In this document: in pieces, positions 1-8,515 of the stretch | How the letters are laid out: the number at the start of each line of letters is the position of its first letter | Position numbering within the stretch: position 1 is the first letter of the stretch | NCBI RefSeq assembly: GCF_027941915.1 | Contig: NZ_CP116009.1 | Location: 2,046,001-2,110,000, forward strand | Direction of reading: 5' to 3' | Length of the DNA: 64,000 bases | Source: Ramlibacter tataouinensis | GTDB taxonomy: Bacteria > Pseudomonadota > Gammaproteobacteria > Burkholderiales > Burkholderiaceae_C | Position numbers and translations under genes: made by a program | The notes under the pieces: generated by a model | Told to the model about the DNA's origin: nothing | The model's input: only the letters and a program-made list of their open reading frames with translations | Database searches by the model: none

Positions 1-2
1 GC

Positions 3-398
3 ACCCAACTGGTGGAAAAGCAGTTGCGCACCCGCCTGCGCGAGCGCTTCGACACCACGCTGCCGCGCTTCGACCTGATGGCGCAGCTCGAGCGCGCGCC
101 CGAAGGGCTGAAGATGAACGAGCTGTCGCGCCGCATGATGGTCACCGGCGGCAACGTCACCGGCATCACCGACCAGCTGGCGCAGGAGGGCCTGGTCGAC
201 CGGGTCGATGTCGAAGGCGACCGCCGCGCCTACCGGGTGCGCCTGACCCCGCGCGGGCGCAAGCTGTTCAACGAGATGGCGCAGCAGCACGAAGACTGGA
301 TCGTGCAGGCCTTCTCGGCCCTGTCCGACAAGGATCTGGCCACCTTGCACCGCCTGCTGGGCAAGGTGAAGGAGCACACGCTCGAAAGTGGCCGGTAA
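3..398 (+). CDS. MarR-family transcriptional regulator (5' end outside window)
   Basis: Winged-helix regulator of the MarR family. The reading frame is open from the first bases, so the true start lies upstream; about 131 residues are visible. The recognisable core is a helix-turn-helix region with LKMNELSRRM followed by VTGITDQLAQEGLV, then the wing with D-x-EGDRRAYRVRLTPRG, the family's most conserved stretch (DxR in the wing). The stop (396-398) lies 25 bases before the start of the CoA ligase in the same direction, so the two are probably co-transcribed. MarR proteins next to aryl-CoA ligases commonly repress the ligase operon and are released by the aromatic substrate or its CoA thioester; that role is inferred from context here. 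Confidence 0.85.
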   Translation, partial: TQLVEKQLRTRLRERFDTTLPRFDLMAQLERAPEGLKMNELSRRMMVTGGNVTGITDQLAQEGLVDRVDVEGDRRAYRVRLTPRGRKLFNEMAQQHEDWIVQAFSALSDKDLATLHRLLGKVKEHTLESGR

Positions 399-423
399 CC
401 GGCCGCCACCCGCAGGAGCACCG

Positions 424-2034
424 ATGTCCGCACAGACCGACCGATTCGTCCACGACCGCCTGCCGCCGCGCGAGCAGTGGCCGCTCATGCGCTACGACCT
501 GCCCGAGCTGCAGCTGCCGCAGCGCCTGAACCTGGTCGAGGAGCTGCTCGACAAGGCGGCGGACAAGGGCTGGGCCGACCGGCCGATGCTGCGCTCGCCG
601 AAGATCACGCTCACGTACGCCGACGCGCGCGAGCGGGTCGACCGCATTGCGCGCGTGCTGGTCGAGGACCTCGGGCTGGTGCCGGGCAACCGCGTGCTGC
701 TGCGCGGCGGCAACTCGATCGGCATGGCGCTGGCCTGGCTGGCCGTGGTCAAGGCCGGCCTGGTGGCGGTGGCCACCATGCCGCTGCTGCGCGCGCGCGA
801 GCTGGGCGACATCATCGACAAGGCTCAGCCCGCGGTCGCCCTGTGCGACGCCAGGCTGCTGGACGAGTTGCAGCAGGCACGCGAAGGCCGGCCGGTGCTG
901 CGCGAGATCGTGCCCTTCAACGCGCCCGACCAGCCCGGCTCGCTGGCCGTGCGCGCGGCGCAGAAGGACGGCGACTTCCCCCCCTGCCCGACCGCGGGCG
1001 ACGACATCGCCCTGCTGGCCTTCACCTCCGGCACCACCGGCAAGCCCAAGGCCGCCGTGCATTCGCACCGCGACGTGCTGGCGGCCTGCGAAGCCTGGCC
1101 GCGCCACGTGCTCAAGGCCACGCCCGACGACATCGTGATGGGATCGCCGCCGCTGGCCTTCACCTTCGGCCTGGGCGGCCTGTTGCTGTTCCCGATGTGG
1201 GCCGGCGCCTCGGTGTACTTCCCCGACATCCCGTACACGCCGGAAGCGATGGTCAAGCTGATCGGCGAAGTGGGCGCCACCATCTGCTACACCGCGCCGA
1301 CCTTCTACCGCCAGATGGCGCCGTTCGCGCGCCAGCACGGGCTGCCCACGCTGCGCCAGTGCGTCAGCGCCGGCGAAGGCCTGCCCGACGCCACCCGCCA
1401 GCTGTGGAAGCAGGCCACCGGCATCGAGATGTGCGACGGCATCGGCGCCACCGAGATGTTCCACATCTTCATCTCCTCGGCCGGCGCCGAGGTGCGCCCG
1501 GGCGCCATCGGCAAGGTGGTGCCGGGCTACCAGGCCAAGGTGGTCGATGACGAGGGCCGGGAAGTGCCGCGCGGCACCGTGGGCAAGCTGGCGGTGATCG
1601 GCCCGACCGGCTGCCGCTACCTGGACGATGCGCGCCAGACCAACTACGTGCAGGACGGCTGGAATTTCCCCGGCGATGCCTTCGTGCAGGACGCCGACGG
1701 CTACTTCTTCTACCAGGCCCGCGCCGACGACATGATCATCACGGCCGGCTACAACGTCGGCGGCCCGGAGGTCGAGGACGCGCTGCTGCGCCACCCGGCG
1801 GTGGCCGAGTGCGGCGTGATCGGCAAGCCCGACGACGAGCGCGGCATGGTGGTCAAGGCATTCTGCGTGCTCAAGCCCGGCCACGAGCCCGGACCCGAGC
1901 TGGTGCGCGCGCTGCAGGACCACGTGAAGGCCACCATCGCGCCCTACAAGTACCCGCGCGAGATCGAGTTCCTTGCCAGCCTGCCGCGCACCGAGACCGG
2001 CAAGCTGCAGCGGTTCAAGCTGCGCCAGCCGTAG
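424..2034 (+). CDS. Benzoate/2-aminobenzoate-type aryl-CoA ligase (AMP-binding)
   Basis: ATP-dependent acyl-adenylate-forming enzyme, about 536 aa, that would convert an aromatic acid to its CoA thioester for catabolism. The AMP-binding P-loop TSGTTGKPK lies at residues 201-209. Further motifs are YTAPTFYRQM, the adenine-binding GATEMFHIF, and the C-terminal hinge/lysine region ending PRTETGKLQRFKL. The overall layout matches the benzoate-CoA ligase family, particularly 2-aminobenzoate-CoA ligases. The start at 424 was chosen because a GCAGGAG ribosome site lies just upstream; an in-frame ATG at 388 would overlap the MarR gene and lacks a site. The substrate cannot be fixed from sequence: anthranilate, benzoate or a hydroxylated analogue are all possible. 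Confidence 0.88.
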   Translation: MSAQTDRFVHDRLPPREQWPLMRYDLPELQLPQRLNLVEELLDKAADKGWADRPMLRSPKITLTYADARERVDRIARVLVEDLGLVPGNRVLLRGGNSIGMALAWLAVVKAGLVAVATMPLLRARELGDIIDKAQPAVALCDARLLDELQQAREGRPVLREIVPFNAPDQPGSLAVRAAQKDGDFPPCPTAGDDIALLAFTSGTTGKPKAAVHSHRDVLAACEAWPRHVLKATPDDIVMGSPPLAFTFGLGGLLLFPMWAGASVYFPDIPYTPEAMVKLIGEVGATICYTAPTFYRQMAPFARQHGLPTLRQCVSAGEGLPDATRQLWKQATGIEMCDGIGATEMFHIFISSAGAEVRPGAIGKVVPGYQAKVVDDEGREVPRGTVGKLAVIGPTGCRYLDDARQTNYVQDGWNFPGDAFVQDADGYFFYQARADDMIITAGYNVGGPEVEDALLRHPAVAECGVIGKPDDERGMVVKAFCVLKPGHEPGPELVRALQDHVKATIAPYKYPREIEFLASLPRTETGKLQRFKLRQP

Positions 2035-2114
2035 GCGCGTTGCGCTGGATCCTGCGCCTGCGCGGAGGATGACAAGCTGAATGGAGGGCCGGTGCGGGTG
2101 CAAGCGCTCCGGCG

Positions 2115-4265
2115 CTAGAACCCCGACTCGCGCACCAGCACCGTCAGGAACTGGCGCAGCGAAGCCACCACGGCTTCCCCCGGCCCCGTGGGCACGTGCA
2201 GGTGGCCGGCCAGCAGCCGCCCGGGGGCGGGGCTGTCGGTCTCCACGTCGACCTGGTAGAGCGCCTGGCGCATTTCCCATTCGCCGCGGGCGTTCTGGCT
2301 GGTCACCAGGTCGCCGCCATGCTGGCCGGCCAGCAGCGCGTGCGGCAGCAGGCGCGAGCCGGTCGTGTCGATGCGCACGATGCGGCCGCCGATGCGCGGC
2401 TGCTCCGGCAGCCGCGGCGTGAAGTGCACCAGCTGGCCGAGTGCCAGCCGCCGCACCTGCGATTCGGTCACCCAGGCGCGCACCTGGCCGCGCTCGCTGG
2501 CCACCACGCGCCCGAGCAACTGCTTGGGGTGGACCCAGCGGCCGGATCGCAGGTCGGGCGGCATGTCGACCACCCGGCCGGCATGGCCGGCCCGCTGGGC
2601 GAGCAGCGCCGACTCCTCCTGGATCGCCTGCAGCTCCGACAGGGCCTGGGCCAGTTCCTCCTGCAGCACCTGACTGCGCTCGCGCTGGCGCTCGCTGGCC
2701 GGGATGCGCGCCAGTTCGCCCTGCGTGCGCTCGATCCGCACCTGGGTTGACTGGGCGCGAAACGCCAGGTCGGGCGCCTCCAGCTGCAGCAGCAGCTCGC
2801 CGGCGCCGACGCGCTGGCCCGGCCGCACGGCGACCTGCGCGATGCGGGCCGGCGCCGGCGCGAACAGCCGGCTCTCCTCGGCCGCCATGTACAGCCCGGA
2901 CGAGCGCGACTCGGCCGCCCAGGCCCACAGCGTGAAGCCGCCCAGCACGGCCAGCAGCAGCGCTCCCAGCCGCCACTTGCGCGGGCGCAGCTCGGAGCGG
3001 ATCTTCCACAGCTCGCGCGCCTCGCTCACCACCGGCCTGGCGATGAACCAGCCGAGCTCCACCAGCATCAGCACGATGCCCAGCAGCTTGAAGAAGGCGT
3101 AGTAGACCAGCAGCGCGATGCCCAGGAACACCACCAGCCGGTAGGCCCAGGTCACATAGGCGAAGACCACCAGGAAACGCGCCATCGCGCGCGGATGCGG
3201 CTCCGGCGGCGGCACCTGCAGGCCGAACAGGGTGCGCCGCATCCACCAGCGCGCCATGGCGCCGCTGCGCTCGTGCAGGTTCGGAAAGTCCAGTGCGTCG
3301 GACAGCAGGAAGTAGCCATCGAAGCGCATGAAGGGGCTGGCGTTGATCGACAGCGTCAGCAGCAGCGAGGTGGTGGACAGGAAGAACAGCGCCGAGCGCA
3401 GGCCGCCCGGCGGCGTGACGGTCCACAGGAACAGCGCCACCAGCGCCAGCGCCAGCTCGGTGGCCATGCCGGCGGCGGCGATGCGAAAGCGCGCCCGGTG
3501 GTCATGCAGCTTCCAGCTGTCGCTGGTGTCCGTGTACAGCATCGGGAACATGACCAGGAAGGCCACGCCCATCACCGGCACCCGCACGCCGTGGTGCCGG
3601 GCCACGAAGGCATGGCCCAGTTCGTGCAGGATCTTGGCCAAGAAGGCCGCCGCCGCCGACGCCACGATGCCGTCGAAGGTCAGCAGCCCGGCCAGCGATT
3701 CGGTCCAGGCGGTCCACTCGCGCGCCAGCAGCACCGGCGTCACCAGCGCCAGCACGACCAGCAGCGCCAGCACCGGCGCCGCCACCAGCCGGCGCACCAG
3801 CGGCAGCCGGCGCTCCAGCCAGGCGTCGGGCCGCACCAGCGGCACGCGGAAGAACAGGTAGTGGTGCAGCAGCCAGGTGAGCCAGTGCACCCGGCTGCGC
3901 CGCCACAGGTCGCGCAGCAGCATGTAGCTGCCGCCATCGTCGGCCGCCACCAGCTGGTGGCGCATCAGCAGGCCGTGCAGGGCCACCACCTCGCCGGCCT
4001 CGACGGCCGCGGCGCCCTCCTGCTCCAGGCGCGCCGCCAGCTCGCGCGGCGACTCGCCGGCGCGCCAGTGGGTGAGCAGCTCGACGTCCAGCAGGCCCAG
4101 CTCGAAATAGCGGTTGCGCAGCGGGTCGTGGATGCGAAAGCGCGGCGAGCCGTCGCGAAAGCTGCCGACGCGCTGGATGTGCAGGTCGCTGCGCAGCGGC
4201 GGCAGCGGCAGCTCGGCCGGATCGGGCGGGTCGCCGCCGAGCGCGGCTGCGGGCAGCGCGCCCAC
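2115..4265 (-). CDS. M50 zinc metalloprotease fused to a HlyD-type adaptor
   Basis: Polytopic inner-membrane protein of 716 aa. Order of parts: a PqqD-like winged region (about 25-110); a multi-helix M50 (site-2-protease-like) core with HELGH at 214-218 and the third zinc-ligand motif RFDGYF with Asp316; more helices; then from about 455 a biotinyl-lipoyl-like segment (APARIAQVAVRPGQRVGAGE), a short helical hairpin and a beta-barrel domain as in HlyD adaptors. The start is a GTG immediately after the stop of the upstream HlyD gene, so translation is probably coupled. It is the last gene of the giant-protein operon. M50-HlyD fusions of the 'putative peptide zinc metalloprotease' type are known beside peptide exporters. 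Its job here, processing or driving export of the giant protein, is inferred. Confidence 0.85.
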   Translation of the reverse strand: MGALPAAALGGDPPDPAELPLPPLRSDLHIQRVGSFRDGSPRFRIHDPLRNRYFELGLLDVELLTHWRAGESPRELAARLEQEGAAAVEAGEVVALHGLLMRHQLVAADDGGSYMLLRDLWRRSRVHWLTWLLHHYLFFRVPLVRPDAWLERRLPLVRRLVAAPVLALLVVLALVTPVLLAREWTAWTESLAGLLTFDGIVASAAAAFLAKILHELGHAFVARHHGVRVPVMGVAFLVMFPMLYTDTSDSWKLHDHRARFRIAAAGMATELALALVALFLWTVTPPGGLRSALFFLSTTSLLLTLSINASPFMRFDGYFLLSDALDFPNLHERSGAMARWWMRRTLFGLQVPPPEPHPRAMARFLVVFAYVTWAYRLVVFLGIALLVYYAFFKLLGIVLMLVELGWFIARPVVSEARELWKIRSELRPRKWRLGALLLAVLGGFTLWAWAAESRSSGLYMAAEESRLFAPAPARIAQVAVRPGQRVGAGELLLQLEAPDLAFRAQSTQVRIERTQGELARIPASERQRERSQVLQEELAQALSELQAIQEESALLAQRAGHAGRVVDMPPDLRSGRWVHPKQLLGRVVASERGQVRAWVTESQVRRLALGQLVHFTPRLPEQPRIGGRIVRIDTTGSRLLPHALLAGQHGGDLVTSQNARGEWEMRQALYQVDVETDSPAPGRLLAGHLHVPTGPGEAVVASLRQFLTVLVRESGF

Positions 4266-5591
4266 CTACAGCCCCAGCAGGCGCCGCAGCGACGCGAGCG
4301 GCCGGCGCAGCAGGTAGTAGCCCAACGGCACGGACTCGCCGTGGACCTTGGCGGTGCCGCGCATGCCCAGGCGCGGCAGCTCGGTGCCGGCCGCGAACTC
4401 GGCCCGCAGCACGTAGGCCAGCCCGGCATCGACGGTCTGCTCGGCCTCGTAGCCGATCTCGGTGACCCGCGCGTCGAGCGCCTGCAGCGGCGCCACGTTC
4501 TGGAAGAAGCGCACCTCGGCGCCGCGCTGCCAGGCGATGGCGTCGTCGGCCGGCACGTGGATGGTGAGCCCGGCGTGGGCCGGATCGGCCACGCTGGCCA
4601 CGCGCTCGCCGGTGACCAGGGTACGGCCGATCCATTCATCGGGGTGGGAGTAGATCACCAGGCCGGCGCGCGGGGCGCGCAGCTGGATGCGGCCCAGCAG
4701 GTCCTCGGTGTAGGCGACCTCGGCCTGCTTCTCGTCCACCCGCGCCTTGAGCGTGAGCAGGTCGGCCCGGCTCTGGTCGTCGCCGAAGGCCTTGGAGCCG
4801 GCGCGGGCCAGCTCGGCCCGGGCGATCTCCAGCCCCTTGAGCGACACCGCATGGCGGTTGCGCAGCACCGTGTCGTCCATCGACGCGACCAGGTCGCCGG
4901 CCCGGACCACCGTGTTGGGCGGCACGTGGAAGCGGGCCAGCACGCCTTCGGTCGGCGCGGTGACCGAGGCCGGCGCCAGCGGCGAGACTTCGGCCGGCGA
5001 CAGCGAGGTCAGGCGCACCGGCACCAGCATCAGCAGCCCCAGCGCGAGCCCGGCCGCCAGCACGACCTTGCGCGTGAACACGCGGCGCAGCGCGCCCAGG
5101 CCGAACCAGCGGCGCGCCTGCCAGGCGCCCAGCACCAGCGTCACCTGGCGCGCCGCCAGCCGCAGCAGCGCCTGCGCCGGCTCCGGCAGCGGCTGCTCGA
5201 AGGCGACCAGCAGCCAGCCGACCAGCGCTCCGGCGGGGGTCGACAGGCGGCACAGCGCGGCATGCTCGGGCAGCCATTCGGCCCAGTCCTGGGCCAGCTC
5301 GGCGGGGATGCCGGCGGCGCTCAGCAGCGCCAGTTCATCGTTGCCCGCGTGCCGGGCCAGGCGCCCCAGCCACTGCGCGAACGGGGCGTTCTCGTCGACC
5401 TCGTACAGGTGCGAGACGGCGGCCACGCGCGCGTGCCGCACCGGGTCGGGGCGCAGCAGCACCGCCAGCCGGAACGGCAGGATGCTGCCGAGCCGGTTGA
5501 CGGCGACGAAGGCGGCCTCGGCCGCCGACCCTGCGGCCACCAGCTCCGCTTCGTAGCGAAGCAGGGCCTGGGCCGGGTCCTGCGATTCCAT
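4266..5591 (-). CDS. HlyD-family membrane fusion protein with GAF-like N-terminal domain
   Basis: 441 aa. Residues 1-165 form a cytoplasmic region that resembles a GAF fold (alternating helix/strand, with LPFRLAVLL and AGALVGWLLVAFEQPLP). One transmembrane helix follows (about 176-192, KVVLAAGLALGLLMLVPV), then a periplasmic HlyD adaptor with the lipoyl half-motif ASVTAPTEGVLARFHVPPNT and its partner IQLRAPRAGLVIYSHPDEW, joined by a short helical hairpin. The gene sits 6 bases after the periplasmic adaptor gene and abuts the M50 gene. A cytosolic sensor-like domain on an export adaptor is unusual. It may be a docking platform in place of an ABC ATPase, or a ligand switch; this is inference. 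The GAF assignment comes from overall appearance and is less certain than the HlyD part. Confidence 0.82.
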   Translation of the reverse strand: MESQDPAQALLRYEAELVAAGSAAEAAFVAVNRLGSILPFRLAVLLRPDPVRHARVAAVSHLYEVDENAPFAQWLGRLARHAGNDELALLSAAGIPAELAQDWAEWLPEHAALCRLSTPAGALVGWLLVAFEQPLPEPAQALLRLAARQVTLVLGAWQARRWFGLGALRRVFTRKVVLAAGLALGLLMLVPVRLTSLSPAEVSPLAPASVTAPTEGVLARFHVPPNTVVRAGDLVASMDDTVLRNRHAVSLKGLEIARAELARAGSKAFGDDQSRADLLTLKARVDEKQAEVAYTEDLLGRIQLRAPRAGLVIYSHPDEWIGRTLVTGERVASVADPAHAGLTIHVPADDAIAWQRGAEVRFFQNVAPLQALDARVTEIGYEAEQTVDAGLAYVLRAEFAAGTELPRLGMRGTAKVHGESVPLGYYLLRRPLASLRRLLGL

Positions 5592-5597
5592 CGGGCG

Positions 5598-6458
5598 CTA
5601 TCTCGCCTCCGGGAAGCTGGCCTTCCCGATCATGCCCGGCAGCAGGTTGGCCGGCAGCTTGTCGAAGCGGGCCAGCACTTCCACCGTCTGGCTGGCGCCG
5701 TCGATGCGGCCGCTGATCTTGGTCACGCGCGCCGTGTAGGTCTGGCCGGTCTCGTCGACCACCAGGGTGAAGGCCTTGCCCGGCTTCATCCAGCGCACCC
5801 ACGACGAGGGCACGAACAGCTGCGCGCGCAGGCTGGCGAGGTTGACGATCTCCAGCAGCGGCTGGCCCAGCTGCACCGACTCGAAGGCCTTGGCCCGCAC
5901 CCGCACCACCTTGCCGGCGTAGGGCGCATGCACGAAGCAGTACTTCTCCTGGGCCTGGGCCAGCGCCAGCTGCGACTTGGCCTTCTCGGCGGTGGCGGCC
6001 GCCAGCGTCACGTCGAGGTCGCTGACCGCGCCCAGGCTCTGCAGCTTGAGCTTGGCCAGGTGCGTCTCGCGCGCCCCCAGCACCTCGGCCTGGGCCGCCT
6101 TGACGGTTGCCTGGCGCTCCTGGCAGTCGAAGCCGGCCAGCAGCTCGCCGGCCGCGAAGACGTCGCCGACCTGCTTGGGCATGGCGGTGATGCGGCCGGC
6201 GAACTGGGACGAGAGGGTGGCCTCCTGGTCGGCCACGATCAGGGCCCGGACCGCGCCACTGTCGCCGGCAGCCGGCCGGGGCGCCGGCGCCGCGGCAGGC
6301 GGCACCGCGGGCGCGCCGGCGGGGCCGTCGGCCGCCAGGGCGGAGGCGGCGGACGCGGCGGGCGGCGCCGATGCGGCCGGTTGCGCCAGCGCCAGCGCGC
6401 CCTGCGCCAGCAGGAGGGCGGCCAGGGCGCCGCGCAAGGGGGTGAGGGTCTTGGACAT
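5598..6458 (-). CDS. Periplasmic HlyD/RND-type efflux adaptor subunit
   Basis: 286 aa. A Sec signal peptide (residues 1 to about 25, ending ALALAQ-like) is followed by an Ala/Pro-rich linker of about 40 residues. Then comes a membrane-fusion-protein core: the first lipoyl half (SSQFAGRITAMPKQVGDVFAAGE), a coiled-coil hairpin, the second half (FVHAPYAGKVVRVRAK) and a beta-barrel domain ending LPANLLPGMIGKASFP. The start at 6458 gives the signal peptide; a much longer open frame continues upstream but only because of GC bias. The gene lies between the TolC gene (33-base gap) and the GAF-HlyD gene. It would bridge inner-membrane components to the TolC channel. Confidence 0.88.
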   Translation of the reverse strand: MSKTLTPLRGALAALLLAQGALALAQPAASAPPAASAASALAADGPAGAPAVPPAAAPAPRPAAGDSGAVRALIVADQEATLSSQFAGRITAMPKQVGDVFAAGELLAGFDCQERQATVKAAQAEVLGARETHLAKLKLQSLGAVSDLDVTLAAATAEKAKSQLALAQAQEKYCFVHAPYAGKVVRVRAKAFESVQLGQPLLEIVNLASLRAQLFVPSSWVRWMKPGKAFTLVVDETGQTYTARVTKISGRIDGASQTVEVLARFDKLPANLLPGMIGKASFPEAR

Positions 6459-6490
6459 GGGCTTGGGGTCTCGGGAATCTCGGATGCGGC

Positions 6491-8482
6491 TCACGGTGTG
6501 GCGGGCGTCGGGGCCGGCCCGGTCCAGCGCCGGTCCAGCTTGAGCGTGTTGCCCTCGGTCAGGGCCAGGGTGTCGGCCGCGGCGGCAGCCTGCAGCCCGC
6601 CGCCGAGCAACTGGCGCAGGTTGTCGGCCACCCGGAACACGGCGGCCTCGCCCAGCACCTGCCACTGGTCGGCGGTGACCGGCTCGACCAGCATCGACTT
6701 CATCTCGGCGGTGTGCAGCACCCGCTGGCCGCCGCCGCCGAGCAGGGTCACCTTCAGGGTGACCGGCCGGCCGGAGGACTGCGGGGGCGCCAGGCTGACG
6801 GCCACGTCGGCGCGCACCGCGCCGCCCTGCTCCGCCACCGGGATGCGGATCACGCGCAGCACGGTGCGCATGGCCTCGGTGAAATCGCGCTGGGCGGCAT
6901 CGGGCAGGCCGGCCACCCGGCCGATCGTGACCTGCTCCATCGGCGCCAGCGCCTGCACGCTGAAGTTCCGGCCGAGGAACTGCTCCAGCGATTCGGCGAG
7001 CTGGCGCGCCAGCGTGGGGGCCTCGTCGACCGGCGTGTCCGGAGTGACCACGTCGTAGCCGACCGAGTTCATCACCCGACCCATCGCGTGCTCGAGGTTG
7101 GCGTGCACCACGTCGCGGTTGATCTGGGTGATGGCCAGGCGGGCGGCGGCGCGGATCAGCTCCAGCTCGGTCTCCAGCCCCGACTCCTGGGTCGCGCGCA
7201 TGGCCCGCACCAGCGCCCGGTCGTCGCCCAGCGCCTCGTTCCAGATGCCCAGCTCGTGCTTGAGAAGCTGGTAGCGGTTGACGGCGATGCGCGTCTGCGT
7301 CATCACCGCCATCGCCACCGCCATCCGGCGCGCCTTGTCCAGCTGCTCGACCGCTTCCTGCGAGCGCTGCATGGCCGGCAGCGACAGCAGCTTGAGCAGG
7401 TTGAACGACAGCAGCGTGCCGGCCTCGTTCCACTGGTTGTTGACCAGGAATCGGTTGCTGTCGTAGTTGGAGCCGACGCTCAGGTTCAGGCTGGGCAGCA
7501 CCGACAGCCGCTGCTTGCGGCCTTCGACGGCGCTGATGCGCTCGCGGTAACGCTCCTCGCCGAGCTCGGGCCGGCGCTCCAGCGCCATCGCCTCCAGGTC
7601 GTCGGCGCGGGTGATCAGGTCGGGCAGGCGCGAGCTGGCGGGCTCGGGCGTGGCCACGCGGAAGTTCTCGCCGGGACGCAGGCCGACCAGGTCGGCGAAC
7701 TCGGCGCGCCACTGGGCCAGCTCCTGCCGGCGCGCGCTGAGCTGCTGCTGCAGGTCCAGCAGCGAGCGGCGGTAGGCAATGATCTGCAGCGGCGGCAGCA
7801 GCCGCCGCACCTCGATCATCCGCGAGCGGTCGGCGCCGCGCTCGATGTCGGCCAGCATGGCGTCGATCTGCGGCAGCAGGCGCTGGGCCGCCTCGGCGCG
7901 CCACCAGGCCAGGCGCACGTCCAGCATCAGGTTCTGCAGCGCGCGGCGGCGGCGCTCCTCCATCACCAGCACCTGGTCGGCGCCCTGGCGGGCGCGGTAG
8001 TAGCTGACGCCGAAGTCCAGGATGTTCCAGGTCAGGGCGGCGTTGGCCGTGCCGCGCGACTTCTCGACCGCCGCGCTCGGCACCGTGCTGATGGTGCCGT
8101 TGGGCTGGTAGCCCAGGCCGAAGGCGTCGTTGTCACGCGCCGTGTAGCCGGCCGACAGGGCCAGCCGCGGCAGCATGTCATAGCGCGACAGATCGAGCTG
8201 CCGCGCCTGCAGGGCGGCCTCCATCTGGCGGACCTTGAACTCCAGGTTGTGGCGGATGGCGCGCGCCATCGCCTCGGCCAGGGTGAGCGGCGCCGTCACC
8301 GGCTCGGTGGCGCCGATCACCGCTGCCAGGTCGGCCTGGGCCTGGGTCGATTGCTCCTGGGCCGTCAACGGCTCGGGCGTGACGGCGCAGCCGGCCAGGA
8401 AGGCGGCCGCCACGGCGGCGGCTGCGAGACGCGCGAGTCCGCGTGGGCGCGGTCCGTGCGCGCCATCCATGCAATTTGCCAA
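6491..8482 (-). CDS. TolC-family outer membrane lipoprotein with extra C-terminal domain
   Basis: About 663 aa. A lipoprotein signal ends in the lipobox LAGC, then a TolC/OEP efflux-channel domain follows (long helices with LEFKVRQMEAALQARQLDLS and internally duplicated hairpins, TWNILDFGVSYYRARQGAD). After about residue 490 there are some 170 residues that normal OEP proteins lack; this extension is beta/alpha-rich with MEQVTIGRVAGLPDAAQR and VLRVIRIPVAEQGG. A TTG start at 8482 is preferred because AAGAGGGG sits 7 bases upstream; ATG at 8470 or 8512 are alternatives. It directly follows the giant gene. It would be the outer-membrane exit for the giant protein. The function of the extension is unknown. 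Confidence 0.85.
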   Translation of the reverse strand: MANCMDGAHGPRPRGLARLAAAAVAAAFLAGCAVTPEPLTAQEQSTQAQADLAAVIGATEPVTAPLTLAEAMARAIRHNLEFKVRQMEAALQARQLDLSRYDMLPRLALSAGYTARDNDAFGLGYQPNGTISTVPSAAVEKSRGTANAALTWNILDFGVSYYRARQGADQVLVMEERRRRALQNLMLDVRLAWWRAEAAQRLLPQIDAMLADIERGADRSRMIEVRRLLPPLQIIAYRRSLLDLQQQLSARRQELAQWRAEFADLVGLRPGENFRVATPEPASSRLPDLITRADDLEAMALERRPELGEERYRERISAVEGRKQRLSVLPSLNLSVGSNYDSNRFLVNNQWNEAGTLLSFNLLKLLSLPAMQRSQEAVEQLDKARRMAVAMAVMTQTRIAVNRYQLLKHELGIWNEALGDDRALVRAMRATQESGLETELELIRAAARLAITQINRDVVHANLEHAMGRVMNSVGYDVVTPDTPVDEAPTLARQLAESLEQFLGRNFSVQALAPMEQVTIGRVAGLPDAAQRDFTEAMRTVLRVIRIPVAEQGGAVRADVAVSLAPPQSSGRPVTLKVTLLGGGGQRVLHTAEMKSMLVEPVTADQWQVLGEAAVFRVADNLRQLLGGGLQAAAAADTLALTEGNTLKLDRRWTGPAPTPATP

Positions 8483-8515
8483 ACCAGTACCCCTCTTCTT
8501 CGTTGCCTGCATCCG

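Noticed and set aside
388..423. Earlier ATG start for the CoA ligase
   Set aside because: It overlaps the MarR stop, adds 12 residues that do not look like the family N-terminus, and lacks a ribosome site; ATG 424 has GCAGGAG.
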